Assembly (NCBI RefSeq): GCF_043290135.1
Contig: NC_134710.1
Coordinates: 135,678,155 to 135,742,154, forward strand
Origin: Rhipicephalus microplus
Taxonomy: Eukaryota; Arthropoda; Arachnida; Ixodida; Ixodidae
DNA: 64,000 bases
Direction of reading: 5' to 3'
The notes under the pieces were generated by a model that saw only the letters and a program-made list of their open reading frames with translations, had not been told where the DNA came from and did no database searches. The translations under genes and the position numbers were made by a program. Positions 1 through 9,418 of the stretch are shown piece by piece. Position 1 is the stretch's first letter; each line of letters starts with the position of its first letter.

Positions 1-498
1 AGACATGGCCAGAAACGTTAAATATTGACTTCGTCTTAAAAATATTATTTGCTTTCAACATGTAGTAACAGAAGTGGTGTTTATCAAACTCTCTTTAATT
101 CATCTGACTTTTCTTCACTGGATGGCTTTTTCTCGAGACAGTAGCAGCTGCAGTTGCAGTATTGTGAATTGGCAGGCAAATGCAAATTACCAAAATAGAC
201 TTACTTCATGCAATCCGTCTATACTTACTAAGCCCATTCACACTAAGAGGATGCAATGACAGCTTTATAACTGAAAATTGGAAGTATGTAAGAAGGAGCT
301 CATTGGTGGTTGGCAAAACTTGCAGCTCACCAAGAAGGACATAGACAGAAAAAGTAAAGATGGGACGATGTGCTTCGAAGAAAGTGAAGGGAAAATTAAG
401 CGCATCGTCCTGTCTTTACTATCTTCATGCCTGTCTGTTTTAGTGCACTGAAAGTTTTGCCATGTGCGCCTGACAACAGTTAATAAGCATCTCCAACT
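1..498. other. intergenic, nothing recognised
   Basis: AT-rich sequence downstream of the GSTCD-like gene, which reads on the minus strand and ends at 499. No open frame here resembles a protein I know, and no repeat with clear ends was found. It may include that gene's 3' UTR, but I see no convincing poly(A) signal. Confidence 0.4.
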
Positions 499-2317
499 TC
501 AGCGCATTTTAGATGTCCGTTTGCCAACTAAAACGAGTCCCTTGGGCGAGCAATCATGCGGTACCATCTGTGTCACAATTACTTCGTAGCCACTCTCGGC
601 CGCACACATAGCCCGGTCTCTGTCTACCAGAGCCATGCAATAATGGCCCTGCTGGCATGTAGGCGTGTCACGCTCAGTTCGGTCAGCGTAGTGGCACAGC
701 AACGTGTAGTCCTCCTTCGAGATGCCCGTATCCCTAAAAGCACGACTGAGGGTATAGCTGATTCGATCTGTCACTTTCATGGCACCGTAGCAACAGGGAC
801 ACGACACGAACGCCGCATTGCGTTCGATGCACTTCTGCAAGACCAAGTCCGTGGCAACGCCGCAAGCATGCAGAGAGACTCCCAAGTCAAAATTACCCAC
901 GTAGTAGTTTATATTGCTTTGATAAAAGACAACATTTCGCAAGCCCAGAGACTTCACCCTTTCCCGAGCACGATGCATCGACTCTTCCTTGTTTTCAATC
1001 ATTACGATCCGGCATTCCGGTAGCAGGTAAGCCAGGACAATGCCCACGTGGCCTCCTCCTGAACAGAAGTCTACAATCGTGCAGCCATCAAAGGCATTTT
1101 GAAGAGCCAACACTACGAGGTTCTCAATCTGCTGACACTTGCGCAGGACCCTGTTTTTTGGAAGACCTCCACCAAGGGGGTGCACTTTTTCTGGAAACTC
1201 CTCCCAGGGAAGGGGAAGGGAGTCTTTGCCGTGGTTCGGCTTCAAGTCTGGCGATATGTGGGCCTCCCTGAGGGAGTTAATGATGGACTCTGGGTTCTTG
1301 TGCCGAATACGAGGCTTTGTGCGTTCTGGATGAGACGAGTAGAGGCTGTCCTTCGGGAGCTCGAACTCTTCTATGAACCTGCTGCACTCTTCTCGCTCGA
1401 CCTGCTCGATGTGCTTCAGTTCCAAAGATTCCAAGGCACGGTGAGTCTGTATCTGTGCAGACATCGTTTCGTACCACTTGAAAGTGAGAGGTAGCCTTAC
1501 GGATATTGCCTTCTTACTCGTAACAGCTGCCAACTCGGTGAATATGAGGTGAAGGACGGGAAAAAGCACTACGTCGGCCAGTGTCTGGTCGAAACCCTCG
1601 ACGAATCTGTGTTCCAGTAGAGGCAGTTTTCCATCAACCGGCTTATGCTCCACGGGCGAGCCGCCTCCTTCACGACGTGACGCCCGAAACACTTGCTGCT
1701 GTTTCCTCCGGACATTGTGCGTCTTCACAGGCTGTCGCATGTGGGCCTCGAGAAGGTGAAGTTCTTCGGGAAGCTTCAGCGGCGGAGATTCGAACCCGCT
1801 ACCAGCAGAGACGCGCTTCCGAAGCTTCGGAAGGGCTCTCTGTATGTCCAGTTCGCAGAAGCGAGTCCAGAGAGAAGACTCGGAGCAGGCTGCGAGGCAA
1901 CCGCCGCGGAAACCCAGCAGTGCATTGCACTCGCGGTCCCGGGTTCTACTCCCCAACTGACCCAGCGCCCATCGGAGGACACCCGTGAGCCCGCCGATGC
2001 AAGTCGCGGTAGTATTGTCGGGTAGATAGACAGCCGGAGGTTCGCAGTCGAGTAGTTCTTGCGGCGTAAGTAAGCCGTCGCTAGTCTCGAAGCACTTGAG
2101 TTTCGAAAGAACGCTGCGAGGCAAATCGAAGAGTGGATTGTCGTTACAGTCACTACCGCCATCGCTGGCTGGCTCGCGTGGCACTAAGACGATACGCAGG
2201 TCTTCTATCTCACAGTAGGCGAACGTGAACAAAGCGACGAGTGTGTTTTGCGGTACACGCAGAAGCGATGTCGTTGTCTTTCCTGCCGCTGAGCATTACG
2301 AGGGGCTCGATTGCCAT
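499..2317 (-). CDS. GSTCD: GSTCD-like protein (GST C-terminal-like plus methyltransferase domain)
   Basis: The open frame 2232-499 gives 577 residues. Its C-terminal third is a Rossmann methyltransferase: motif I DFCSGGGHVGIVLA near residue 390, an acidic ENKE motif after it, LHACGVATD near 454 and CPCCYG near 479. This set is characteristic of GSTCD (glutathione S-transferase C-terminal domain-containing protein). The middle part (LPLLEHRFVEGFDQTLADVV, about residues 205-225) fits the GST-C-like region. It is intronless across this span. The start is doubtful: the frame opens with TTG at 2232 and stays open upstream to about 2294 without an ATG, and the next in-frame Met is about 165 residues in. 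An ATG with a good context lies at 2317-2315, offset by one base, so a 1-bp indel or an unseen intron separates it from the main frame. Substrate unknown; cytoplasmic by inference. Confidence 0.82.
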
Positions 2318-2555
2318 GATTGTTGGCTCTCCACGAAGCTCTGTCAACTTTGTTGTGGAAGAAAATGAAGCACGAAAATGAAGCACCGCGTACTTGCCCG
2401 TCGCCGTGATAATGGATGGATGAATGCTTATGGCTGTACCCTTTAAATCGAGCAGTGGCTAGCGCCACCAAGCCGTAATACTTAATGAACCAAAAACTAG
2501 GTTTATTTTTTTTTTCTTTAAAAAGTGAGTTTGAGGATTCGTACTTTGCAGTGAA
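2318..2555. other. upstream flank of the GSTCD-like gene
   Basis: Probable promoter and 5' UTR side of the minus-strand gene, ending in a T-rich run (2504-2518) that looks like the A-rich 3' end of the adjacent minus-strand LINE. No TATA box is obvious. Confidence 0.3.
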
Positions 2556-3067
2556 GGGTTTAATTTTCACTCGTGCCTTGACTTTAACCACCAATCAGAT
2601 AACCTCATTCTAGTTAAGTCTACCCGCTTAAAGTCTATTTTGCCCTCCCGGTCCCTAAACCCCAGTGCTTTGAAAAACTCTGCGCCATCATCCTGAACTA
2701 TAGGGTGAAGCCCTTTACAGAACATTATCAAGTGTTCGGCAGTTTCTTCTTCCTCTCCACACGCACTGCATACCGTGTCTACCCTTCGTATTTGGCCCGA
2801 TATGTCTTGGTTCGCAGTACTCCCGTCCAGGCCTCAAACAATAGGGAACTACCCCGAGTATTATCATAGATCCTTTCCTTGGTAATTTCCTACTTAAAAG
2901 TTCGATAGATCTCTAGTGTGGACTTCTTAATCATGCACATTCTCCACATGTCAGTCTCCATTTCCTTCACTTTCTTCTTAACCGATAGTTCTTTTTGGTT
3001 TGGCCACCTGCTGTTTTCCAAGTATTTACCAGTCAATTTCCTGGTTCGCTTCCTCCATTTTGTATCG

Positions 3068-3613
3068 CTATTCATTCTTCATGTACAAGTAGCTGAAAAC
3101 CTTCCTAGGCCAACGCTCCTCCCCCATTTCTCTCAATCGCTTCTCAAATTTTATCTTGCTGCTAGCTTCCCTGCCCTCAAATGATGTCCACACCATATCA
3201 CCTTGTACTCCCCGATTTGGTGTATTCCCGTGAGCTCCTAAAGCAAGCCTACCTATTCCACGTTGCTTAATTTCTAATCTTGCTTGAACTTCTGATCTCA
3301 TGCACAAGACCGCATTGCCGAACGTCAGCCCAGGAACCATGACCCCTTTCCATATTCCTCTCACAACATCATACCTATTGTAATTGCACAGTGCCCTGTT
3401 TTTCATCACTGCTGCATTCCTGTTACCTTTAGTCGTCACGTATATTTCGTGTTCCCTCAGGTACTCGGTCCCATTGCTTATCCATACGCCCAGATATTTG
3501 TATTTATCTGTTATCTCTAGCGTGACCTCCTGTATTCTAAGCTCACTACCTTCGTTGTCTTTGAAAATCATGACTGCTGATTTTTCCTTACTGAATCTAA
3601 AATCTAACCTCAT
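3068..3613 (-). pseudogene. LINE reverse transcriptase, C-terminal remnant
   Basis: A 181-codon open stretch resembling the thumb and connection part of LINE reverse transcriptases (FSKEKSAVMIF, YKYLGVWISNG, ALGAHGNTPNRGVQGDMVW). It lacks the catalytic palm. It belongs to the LINE spanning about 2556-5090. Confidence 0.7.
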
Positions 3614-3621
3614 CTGCCTGT

Positions 3622-3660
3622 GTCTGTGTTCCCTAAAATCATGTCTGTGTTCCCTAAAGG
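3622..3660. repeat. short direct repeat at the LINE deletion junction
   Basis: The 16-mer tctgtgttccctaaa with its flanks occurs twice back to back (about 3624-3641 and 3643-3659), exactly where the endonuclease-RT linker joins the distal RT segment. This is compatible with a deletion or small duplication event there. Confidence 0.6.
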
Positions 3661-3767
3661 CTTCCTGACGTTTTGCTATGGCTCTCTTAACTTCCTCATC
3701 CCACCAACTTTTGGGTTTGTGTCTTCTTTTCCGGGGTGACTTGTCACGCGTCTTAGCAAGCTCTAGC

Positions 3768-4190
3768 TCAGAGTCTAATTAGATTCGTGTATGTCCACAC
3801 TGTCTTATTATCCTCCGTGATTACTTGCTCAATTTGTTTAGTGGCTATTTCAATTTGCCTTTCTGGATAAAAGTTTTCCTGTAGTTGCTCATCTTGTCTC
3901 CTTCCCACTTTCACTGCTCTTCCAAAACTTAGCGTGATACGTTTGCGATCACTACCCAGACTTCTGGAGCCACCTTCATCTATGTGCATTCCCCTGAGCT
4001 TATCATACATCCTTTGTGACATCAGTGCATAATCTATCGTCGACTGCAGCCTTCCTACCTCCCATGTTATTTGCCCTTCACACTTCTCGGTACTTTTGCA
4101 AATGATCAAATCAAGCCTTTCACACATATCCATGATCATTTTGCCTGTCGGGCCGGTATACCCATCTATATCTTCTATGTGCGCATTCAT
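3768..4190 (-). pseudogene. LINE endonuclease, C-terminal part
   Basis: 140 codons resembling the second half of an endonuclease/exonuclease/phosphatase domain (STIDYALMS region). It is separated from the N-terminal half (4602-5072) by a SINE insertion at 4214-4455. Confidence 0.65.
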
Positions 4191-4213
4191 GTCTCCTAGT
4201 ATAATTATCTCGC

Positions 4214-4455
4214 CCCGCCGCGGTGGTCTAGTGGCTAAGGTACTCGGCTGCTGACCCGCAGGTCGCGGGTTCGAATCCCGGCTGCGGCGGCTGCTTTTCC
4301 GATGGAGGCGGAAATGTTGTAGGCCTGTGTGCTCAGATTTGGGTGCACGTTAAAGAACCCCAGGTGGTCGAAATTTCCGGAGCCCTCCACTACGGCGTCT
4401 CTCATAATCATATGGTGGTTTTGGGACGTTAAACCCCACAAATCAATCAATCAAT
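4214..4455 (+). mobile_element. Ruka-like tRNA-derived SINE, full length
   Basis: The tRNA-like head has an A box (tggtctagtgg) and a B box (ggttcgaatcc). A body common to seven copies in this window follows, ending in a caat-repeat tail. A perfect 17-bp target duplication (tagtataattatctcgc) flanks it at 4197-4213 and 4456-4472. Ruka is the known SINE of ixodid ticks; the family name is from recognition, not a search. Inserted into the LINE endonuclease. Confidence 0.9.
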
Positions 4456-4601
4456 TAGTATAATTATCTCGCACTCTGTTCCTAGCTCCTGAATGTCCTT
4501 TGATGTACACTCTACCATTGCCTGGTTTTCCTCTCTGGCTTTTGCTCCTGTCCACAAGTACACGAAACCAAGGGGTGTCATTTGACCTGCCACTTTCCCT
4601 T

Positions 4602-5072
4602 TTAGCCATAAATGTTCCTTGCACTCCTGCTTGACCTTTGCCAGTCTGTACTTTTATGAATGAATGCCCCAATACCACCCCCCTTTCTGCTGCCTTCTGT
4701 TCTATTACAATATTCCCACGCGTAGTCCGGATTGTTCGGAGGTTGTTCCATGTCCCTGAGATGCGTTTCTACAAAACCGTATACCATCGGCCTCTCTTCC
4801 CTTAGCTGTTCTATCTCTTCCCACTTCAGCCTGTTCCTACCACCCTGCATGTTAATATACCCTATGTCTGAATTGGCTCGGCGCTCGGGGCTACGTCTAT
4901 TTATGCCCCGGACTCTACATATCTTAGATATTGGTGCCACTTTGGAATCGTATCTGTCCATACCACCTGTCGAAGAATCTCCCTGGTTGTTTTCCTCGTG
5001 TCGGTCGTGAGCGCCACCGCGCGGAGCTTCTTTAAAACTGAAGGCAGGCCAACTCCGCCATTCCTCAGGCAT
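4602..5072 (-). pseudogene. LINE endonuclease, N-terminal part
   Basis: Open frame with the start of an APE-type endonuclease: INMQGGRNRLKWEEIEQLRE, then VYGFVETHLRD, then GGIGAFIHKS. The leading 50-60 codons are basic and unlike the family core and may be 5' UTR. Same element as the fragments at 3768-4190 and 3068-3613. Confidence 0.65.
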
Positions 5073-5090
5073 CTTTCTAGATGAGGCGTT

Positions 5091-5871
5091 GGCTGAGTGT
5101 ACGACAGTATGGTACTAAGGTTCTTTATTCTATGGTACTGCCGTACCACGTCTACCGTACTACAGGTGTTTTATGACACTTCCTTGGAACTATGGAGGGC
5201 GAGATGGACTGGGACTCACTGAGGCAGCGTTCAATATTGTGTGCGAACAAACGATACGTGCTTGTCCAAATTTGAGCGGCCTTGTCTGACCTCTATGAAT
5301 GCACAAAGCCTGGACATGTATACCTGGCCCTTTTACATCATTGGCGTAGCCGGGGAGGAGGGTTCAGCCCCACTCACCCAATTTTCAAAATTTGTTTGCG
5401 CACATTAGAACACACAAATAGCATATATGGTTGAATGACCTCCCCCCTCTCAAACTAGCTATGCCCCTTCTATGCATGTCCCTTTTATAAAAATCCAGTA
5501 GAACCGTTCTTCAAGCATAGCCTAGCTATAGTCATAGGTGTTTTCAGGCTTAGCCGGTGTTTGATCTAAGTGCAATCTAAAAAAGCAAGTTATGGCGACT
5601 GAGAGAGGTAAAAGACCGGGGGAGGGTGCGTCGGCGGGACGTCGGAGTGACGCAAACCAGCGCGGCAAGCTTGACTGTTGCCAGGGAAACGCAAACAGCA
5701 ACAAAATATTCCGTCGCCGGCGGTGTTTTCGGCAACCGTGGCCGCTTTGGCCCAAGGCATTCGTCCGGTTTCTACGGAGCATCCCGCCTGCTTTTCCGGC
5801 AGCCGGCCCTTTATTCTTTCTTACAGCTCTCGTCTCATAAACCTAAAAATAGAATAAAGCGATGATGTAGT
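5091..5871. other. intergenic, nothing recognised
   Basis: Moderately GC-rich around 5590-5800. Open frames on both strands are short, overlap each other and resemble nothing known. No repeat ends were found. Confidence 0.35.
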
Positions 5872-5881
5872 GACTGCTTAT

Positions 5882-6119
5882 TGATTGATATGTGGGGTTT
5901 AACGTCCCAAAACCACCATATGATTATGAGAGACGCCGTTGTGGAGGGCTCCAGAAATTTTGACCACCTGGGGTTCTTTAACGTGCACCCAAATCTGAGC
6001 ACACGGGCCTACAACATTTCCGCCTCCATCGGAAATGCAGCCGCCGCAGCCGGGATTCGAACCCGCGACCTGCGGGTCAACAGACGAGTACCTTAGCCAC
6101 TAGACCACCGCGGCGGGGC
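5882..6119 (-). mobile_element. Ruka-like SINE, full length, reverse orientation
   Basis: Tail at 5882 (gattgatatgtggggttta), tRNA-like head at the right end. Flanked by a 10-bp duplication gactgcttat (5872-5881 and 6120-6129). The 71-codon open frame across it is a by-product of the SINE sequence, not a gene. Confidence 0.88.
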
Positions 6120-6129
6120 GACTGCTTAT

Positions 6130-6737
6130 CCATTATGCAACGTATCGAAATGATATACGAAATAGTGCAATATCGTCCGTACGAATAAACTTTTAGCGTA
6201 GAAACATTTTAACCAGTTGCATCTCTGTACAGAATAATTTTAGAATCATGATCGGCGATGCGATCTCTGCGATGTGCACTAAACCCGCCTCGTGCTTAAT
6301 TTTTGTACCTAGTAGGTTTGTACCTAGTACGTGAAGGTAGGTTTAACACGATAAAATCGATAAAACTTGGTGTGCTTGCTATGTGAGAGATAAATAAAAG
6401 GAAGGGACAGGAACCTAAAGAAAACTGGTTTGCTACCCTGTAAAGGGGTGTGGAAATAAGAGTTTTCAGGTTTGCTAAATAACAGTTTAGGTTTGTTTTC
6501 CCATACAAATCTGAAACCTGCGACCCTGGAGGAGCGGCTGGACTCCCCCCCCCCCTCCCCCGATCATCATGCTTGTTTTTGTTGTTGTTTTTTTGTTAGG
6601 GGCGAACCTGTACTGTGGTTCGTTTATATTTAATAAGGTTGTTCTCTCTCTCATACTTAAACCTAACCTTAACAGAGATACGTTACGTTATCTTTATCGA
6701 TAAACTGGGGTGTAACTACTGGGTTACCAATTAGCAT
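6130..6737. other. diverged copy of the tubulin intergenic block (left part)
   Basis: About 6130-6420 aligns by eye, with substitutions and indels, to 15845-16120 upstream of tubulin gene 2 and to 44860-44956 plus 54670-54830 upstream of gene 3 (shared landmarks: gaaacatttt, ctcgtgctta/cacgtgctta, taacacgata). A C/T-rich run is at 6545-6560. About 6420-6640 has no counterpart and is unidentified. Confidence 0.55.
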
Positions 6738-6783
6738 TGTTTGTTTGTTTGGAGATAGGACGGACCCTCGGGGAGCACCACGT

Positions 6784-7364
6784 TTATGTTTTAATTTGCG
6801 AACAACATCCATCCTTCACGTAATAAAATTGTCTTGGTTTTAATAATTCTGGTATCCACTCAATAATATAATGAGAAAAATTTAGGCTCTGTAGGTTGTT
6901 CAGTATAATGGAGTGCTCGACACTGTCATATGCTTTAGCTATCTCCAGAGTTACTAAAGCGGCGTATTGTTTTCTTTTGCGAGCAAGCTGTATTCGACTC
7001 TCTAAATCGGCATGGGCACACCAAATTGAACATTCACTGCGAAAACCAATTTGGTTTGGCTTTAATATTAACTTATTTGTCATCCAGGCGTTTATTCGGC
7101 CATTTAGGACCCTTTCTATGAGTTTCACCATGTTAAACGTTAGCGAAATGGGTCTGATATTTTCTATGCGAAAACCTAATCTTTCCTTTTTTTTATTAAT
7201 GGAATTACCTTAGCCATTTTCAAGTCATACGGTATCAAGGCGTTCCTTAAAGAATAGTTTACAAGATTGAGGACTTCGCCGGGTGATAGCTTGAATAAAA
7301 TTTTAATCATAGGAACTGTGACTCCATCAGGACCAGTAGCTGACGAGGGTAAATCTCGAATCAC
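6784..7364 (-). pseudogene. LINE reverse transcriptase fragment
   Basis: Two adjoining open stretches (7364-7176, 7131-6784) cover the fingers and first palm motif of a reverse transcriptase, with a frame change between them. Motif C (the catalytic DD pair) is not present in the window, so the enzyme cannot be functional. Confidence 0.7.
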
Positions 7365-7393
7365 TTTTGATGCTTCAGATAGCGTTACGTTTT

Positions 7394-7519
7394 GATTGAT
7401 TGATATGTGGGGTTTAACGTCCCAAAACCACTATATGATTATGAGAGACGCCGTAGTGGAGGGCTCCGGAAATTTAGACCACCTGGGGTTCTTTAACGTG
7501 CACCCAAATCTGAGCACAC
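7394..7519 (-). mobile_element. 5'-truncated Ruka-like SINE
   Basis: Only the tail-proximal 126 bp of the SINE, lacking the tRNA-like head. Flanked by a 12-bp duplication gcgttacgtttt (7382-7393 and 7520-7531). The duplication shows the truncation occurred at insertion, as in incomplete target-primed reverse transcription. Confidence 0.88.
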
Positions 7520-8009
7520 GCGTTACGTTTTCGAAGTCAGCGCGTATGTTACACTTTTGCTAGTTGAAAGTCATAGTCGAAGAAAACTTAATTTCTAGAC
7601 CTCTGCCAATTGACACTAAAGAGTTCGTCGTTTCTTCTGGTGATAGCTTTTCATAATCAGTATTTACTGTAGACGGCAGGATTTTGCGAGATCGCATATA
7701 TCGAAATAAAGCTTTATTGTTAGGTTTCGAGATCAAATCGAAATGTCTTTTATCATATTATTCTTTAGCTTGGGCCACCGTGCGATCGGCAAGAAATTTA
7801 TAATTGGACCAGTTCTTAGGAAACTCATCATGTATTATCTTCTCCCAAGCTGCCTGCCATCGTACTCTTTTCGCCGATTGAACAGCAAATTCAGCTTTTT
7901 TGTATGCTCTCTTAATTACTGCGCTTAATCTCATAGCTTTAGTGTCATCACCATCTTGAGGAGAGTCTAAAGAAGCTCGCCTTTAGGTCGTGTTTAAATT
8001 TTGGATAAT

Positions 8010-8297
8010 TTATAAAGATCCGGGTACAAGAATTGAACATGATGGTTTAACGGGGCAAGTGATCTTGAACATGATAGGAAAGTGGTCACTGTTGGAGGCG
8101 CAATCAAGGGCTGTCCATGATGTACTAGCAATAGCCGAGCTTACAAAGCTTAAATCTAAGTCGCAGCGTGAACGACCTCGAATAAATGTGGGAGTTCTAG
8201 CGTTGAGGCACAATAAATTGTTGTCTAACGAACAACCGTTGGCCACATTGATCTGTTCTAAAACCCCAGCATGTATGGTGAGAATTGAAGTCGCCAA
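8010..8297 (-). pseudogene. LINE endonuclease C-terminal fragment
   Basis: Contains the conserved SDHFPI motif of APE-type LINE endonucleases near its C terminus. It lies upstream, in the minus sense, of the reverse transcriptase fragments of the same LINE. Confidence 0.65.
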
Positions 8298-8320
8298 CTA
8301 GAATTTTTTCTTTACAGCCT

Positions 8321-8627
8321 TCTCGCTGGCAGAGAACCAGTTCTTTTTCTTCATATTTTCAAGCTCAACACTTCAAAAGTTGAATTACCTCATGAATGGC
8401 GAGTATAAGACCACACGTGTTGCGTTGAATTACCTCATGAATGGCGAGTATAAGACCACACGTATTGCGCTTGCCGGCATGTCTTCAGAAGTGTAAAGTA
8501 TTTCATCGTGTGCGTACAATAAATGATTAGAAACACCGACTTTTCCTCCGAAGTATAGAACATATATCAAGCATCTGTAAATAAGCGCATTTAACTGCAT
8601 CCGTTGATTCGTACGCCAATCGCAGAT
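8321..8627. other. tubulin upstream block with a 45-bp tandem duplication
   Basis: Aligns with 16250-16490 (gene 2) and 54950-55375 (gene 3). A 45-bp unit is duplicated in tandem here only (8381-8425 and 8426-8470, one or two differences); genes 2 and 3 have a single copy. Confidence 0.7.
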
Positions 8628-8638
8628 GTCTATTATTA

Positions 8639-8878
8639 AGGACCTGCGACGGTGGTCTAGTGGCTAAGGTACTCGGCTGCTGACCCGTAGGTCGCGGGAT
8701 CAAATCCCGGCTGTGGCGGCTGCATTTCCGATGGAGGCGGAAATGCCGTAGGCCCGTGTACTCAGATTTGGGTGCACGTTAAAGAACCCCAGGTCGTCAA
8801 AATTTCCGGAGCCCTCCACTACAGCGTCTCTCGTAATCAAATAGTGGTTTTGGGACGTTAAACCCCACAAATCAATCA
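8639..8878 (+). mobile_element. Ruka-like SINE, full length
   Basis: tRNA-like head at the left with an altered B box (ggatcaaatcc), tail at the right. Flanked by an 11-bp duplication gtctattatta (8628-8638 and 8879-8889). Sits about 440 bp upstream of the gene 1 TATA box; absent from the matching positions of genes 2 and 3. Confidence 0.88.
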
Positions 8879-8889
8879 GTCTATTATTA

Positions 8890-9316
8890 GACGCGCACAA
8901 TTGTATGATAATAGCGGAATTAACGTTTTTGAATGAAAGCACTACTGAGAGGCGTTCAAGACAGCGAAGGGCGAGCCCGCAGTTTCGTGACACACGAAGT
9001 TTGGGCGTTGCCGCTTTGGCCTATGCGCCCGCACCACCCCACAGGTTTTTGTACTTTTTTTCTCCTTTCTCATTCATCGTCACGCCAATTTGCCGCGGAA
9101 GAATGTGACGAGCGCTGCACAACTACCGAGTGCGCTAAAAGAAAGAGTGCGCAGTTTATTAAAGTAAAAAAAAAGCACATCCTGCTATAAACAAACGCAT
9201 TTTTGCTTGCAAAATTTTTTATTACCATTGTTTGGAATAAAATTAACTTAACTTAATGGTACTGTGAGTTGTAATTACTAAAAAAATACCGCGCTTGCGC
9301 GGCAGAATGGGATGCC
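8890..9316 (+). promoter_or_regulatory. alpha-tubulin gene 1 upstream region
   Basis: Conserved in order with 16510-17006 and 55400-55906 (landmarks gaggcgttcaagacagcgaa, gcccgcagtttcgtgacaca, caagtgcgctagaagaaaga-like). Conservation across three copies suggests it contains the proximal promoter. A 14-bp palindrome ccgcgcttgcgcgg at about 9289-9302 occurs only in gene 1. Confidence 0.55.
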
Positions 9317-9323
9317 TATATAA
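9317..9323 (+). promoter_or_regulatory. TATA box, alpha-tubulin gene 1
   Basis: TATATAA, followed 31 bp later by a TCAGA initiator-like sequence (A at 9348). The same box and downstream sequence recur at 17007 and 55907 before the other tubulin copies. Confidence 0.8.
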
Positions 9324-9347
9324 GACGTTTTGCCGGACTATTTTCTC

Positions 9348-9418
9348 AGACCCATCAGTTTACGGGCGTACCTTGTCCACGTCAAAGTAAACGTTGCTTT
9401 GGGCCGTAAACCGATCAA
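9348..9418 (+). other. alpha-tubulin gene 1, non-coding exon 1
   Basis: Predicted 5' UTR exon from the inferred start at 9348 to the splice donor gtatgt at 9419. It aligns to 17038-17106 and about 56078-56149, both with donor gtaagt, and contains no ATG in a good context. The start position is inferred from TATA spacing. Confidence 0.65.

Larger units (their letters stand above)
2556..5090 (-). mobile_element. non-LTR retrotransposon (LINE), internally deleted
   Basis: Read on the minus strand. About 5072-4480 and 4190-3780 encode an APE-type endonuclease (YINMQGGRNRLKWEEIEQL start, GFVETHLR, later the STIDYALMS segment). A linker with WWDEEVKRAIAKRQEAFREH at about 3720-3650 normally leads into the reverse transcriptase, but here it is followed directly by the post-catalytic RT segment (FSKEKSAVMIF, 3613-3068). 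A CxxC-containing tail with EEEETAEHLIMFC lies near 2790-2690. The palm of the RT, including the catalytic aspartates, is missing and frames are broken, so the copy is dead. A SINE splits the endonuclease at 4214-4455. The exact ends were not established. Confidence 0.8.
6738..8320 (-). mobile_element. second LINE fragment, truncated after RT motif B
   Basis: Minus strand. The end of an endonuclease (SDHFPI motif, 8297-8010), a degraded linker, then reverse transcriptase: SSATGPDGVTVPMIK (7364-7176), FRSECSIWCAHADLESRI and motif A LEIAKAYDSVEH (7131-6784), then GAPRGSVLSP (motif B) in another frame near 6770. It stops there and is followed by a CAAA-type repeat (6738-6752 on the plus strand as tttg repeats). 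Sequence class resembles I/Jockey-type LINEs. Interrupted by a 5'-truncated SINE at 7394-7519. Confidence 0.75.

Noticed and set aside
4214..4290. tRNA-like A and B boxes (also at the other SINE heads)
   Set aside because: These are SINE heads: linked to a shared non-tRNA body and flanked by target duplications, so not tRNA genes.
4235..4450. Open frames of 70-97 codons beginning like MIDMWGLTSQNHH at several places
   Set aside because: They are the reverse translation of the SINE body and recur only where a SINE lies; no sign of a protein gene.
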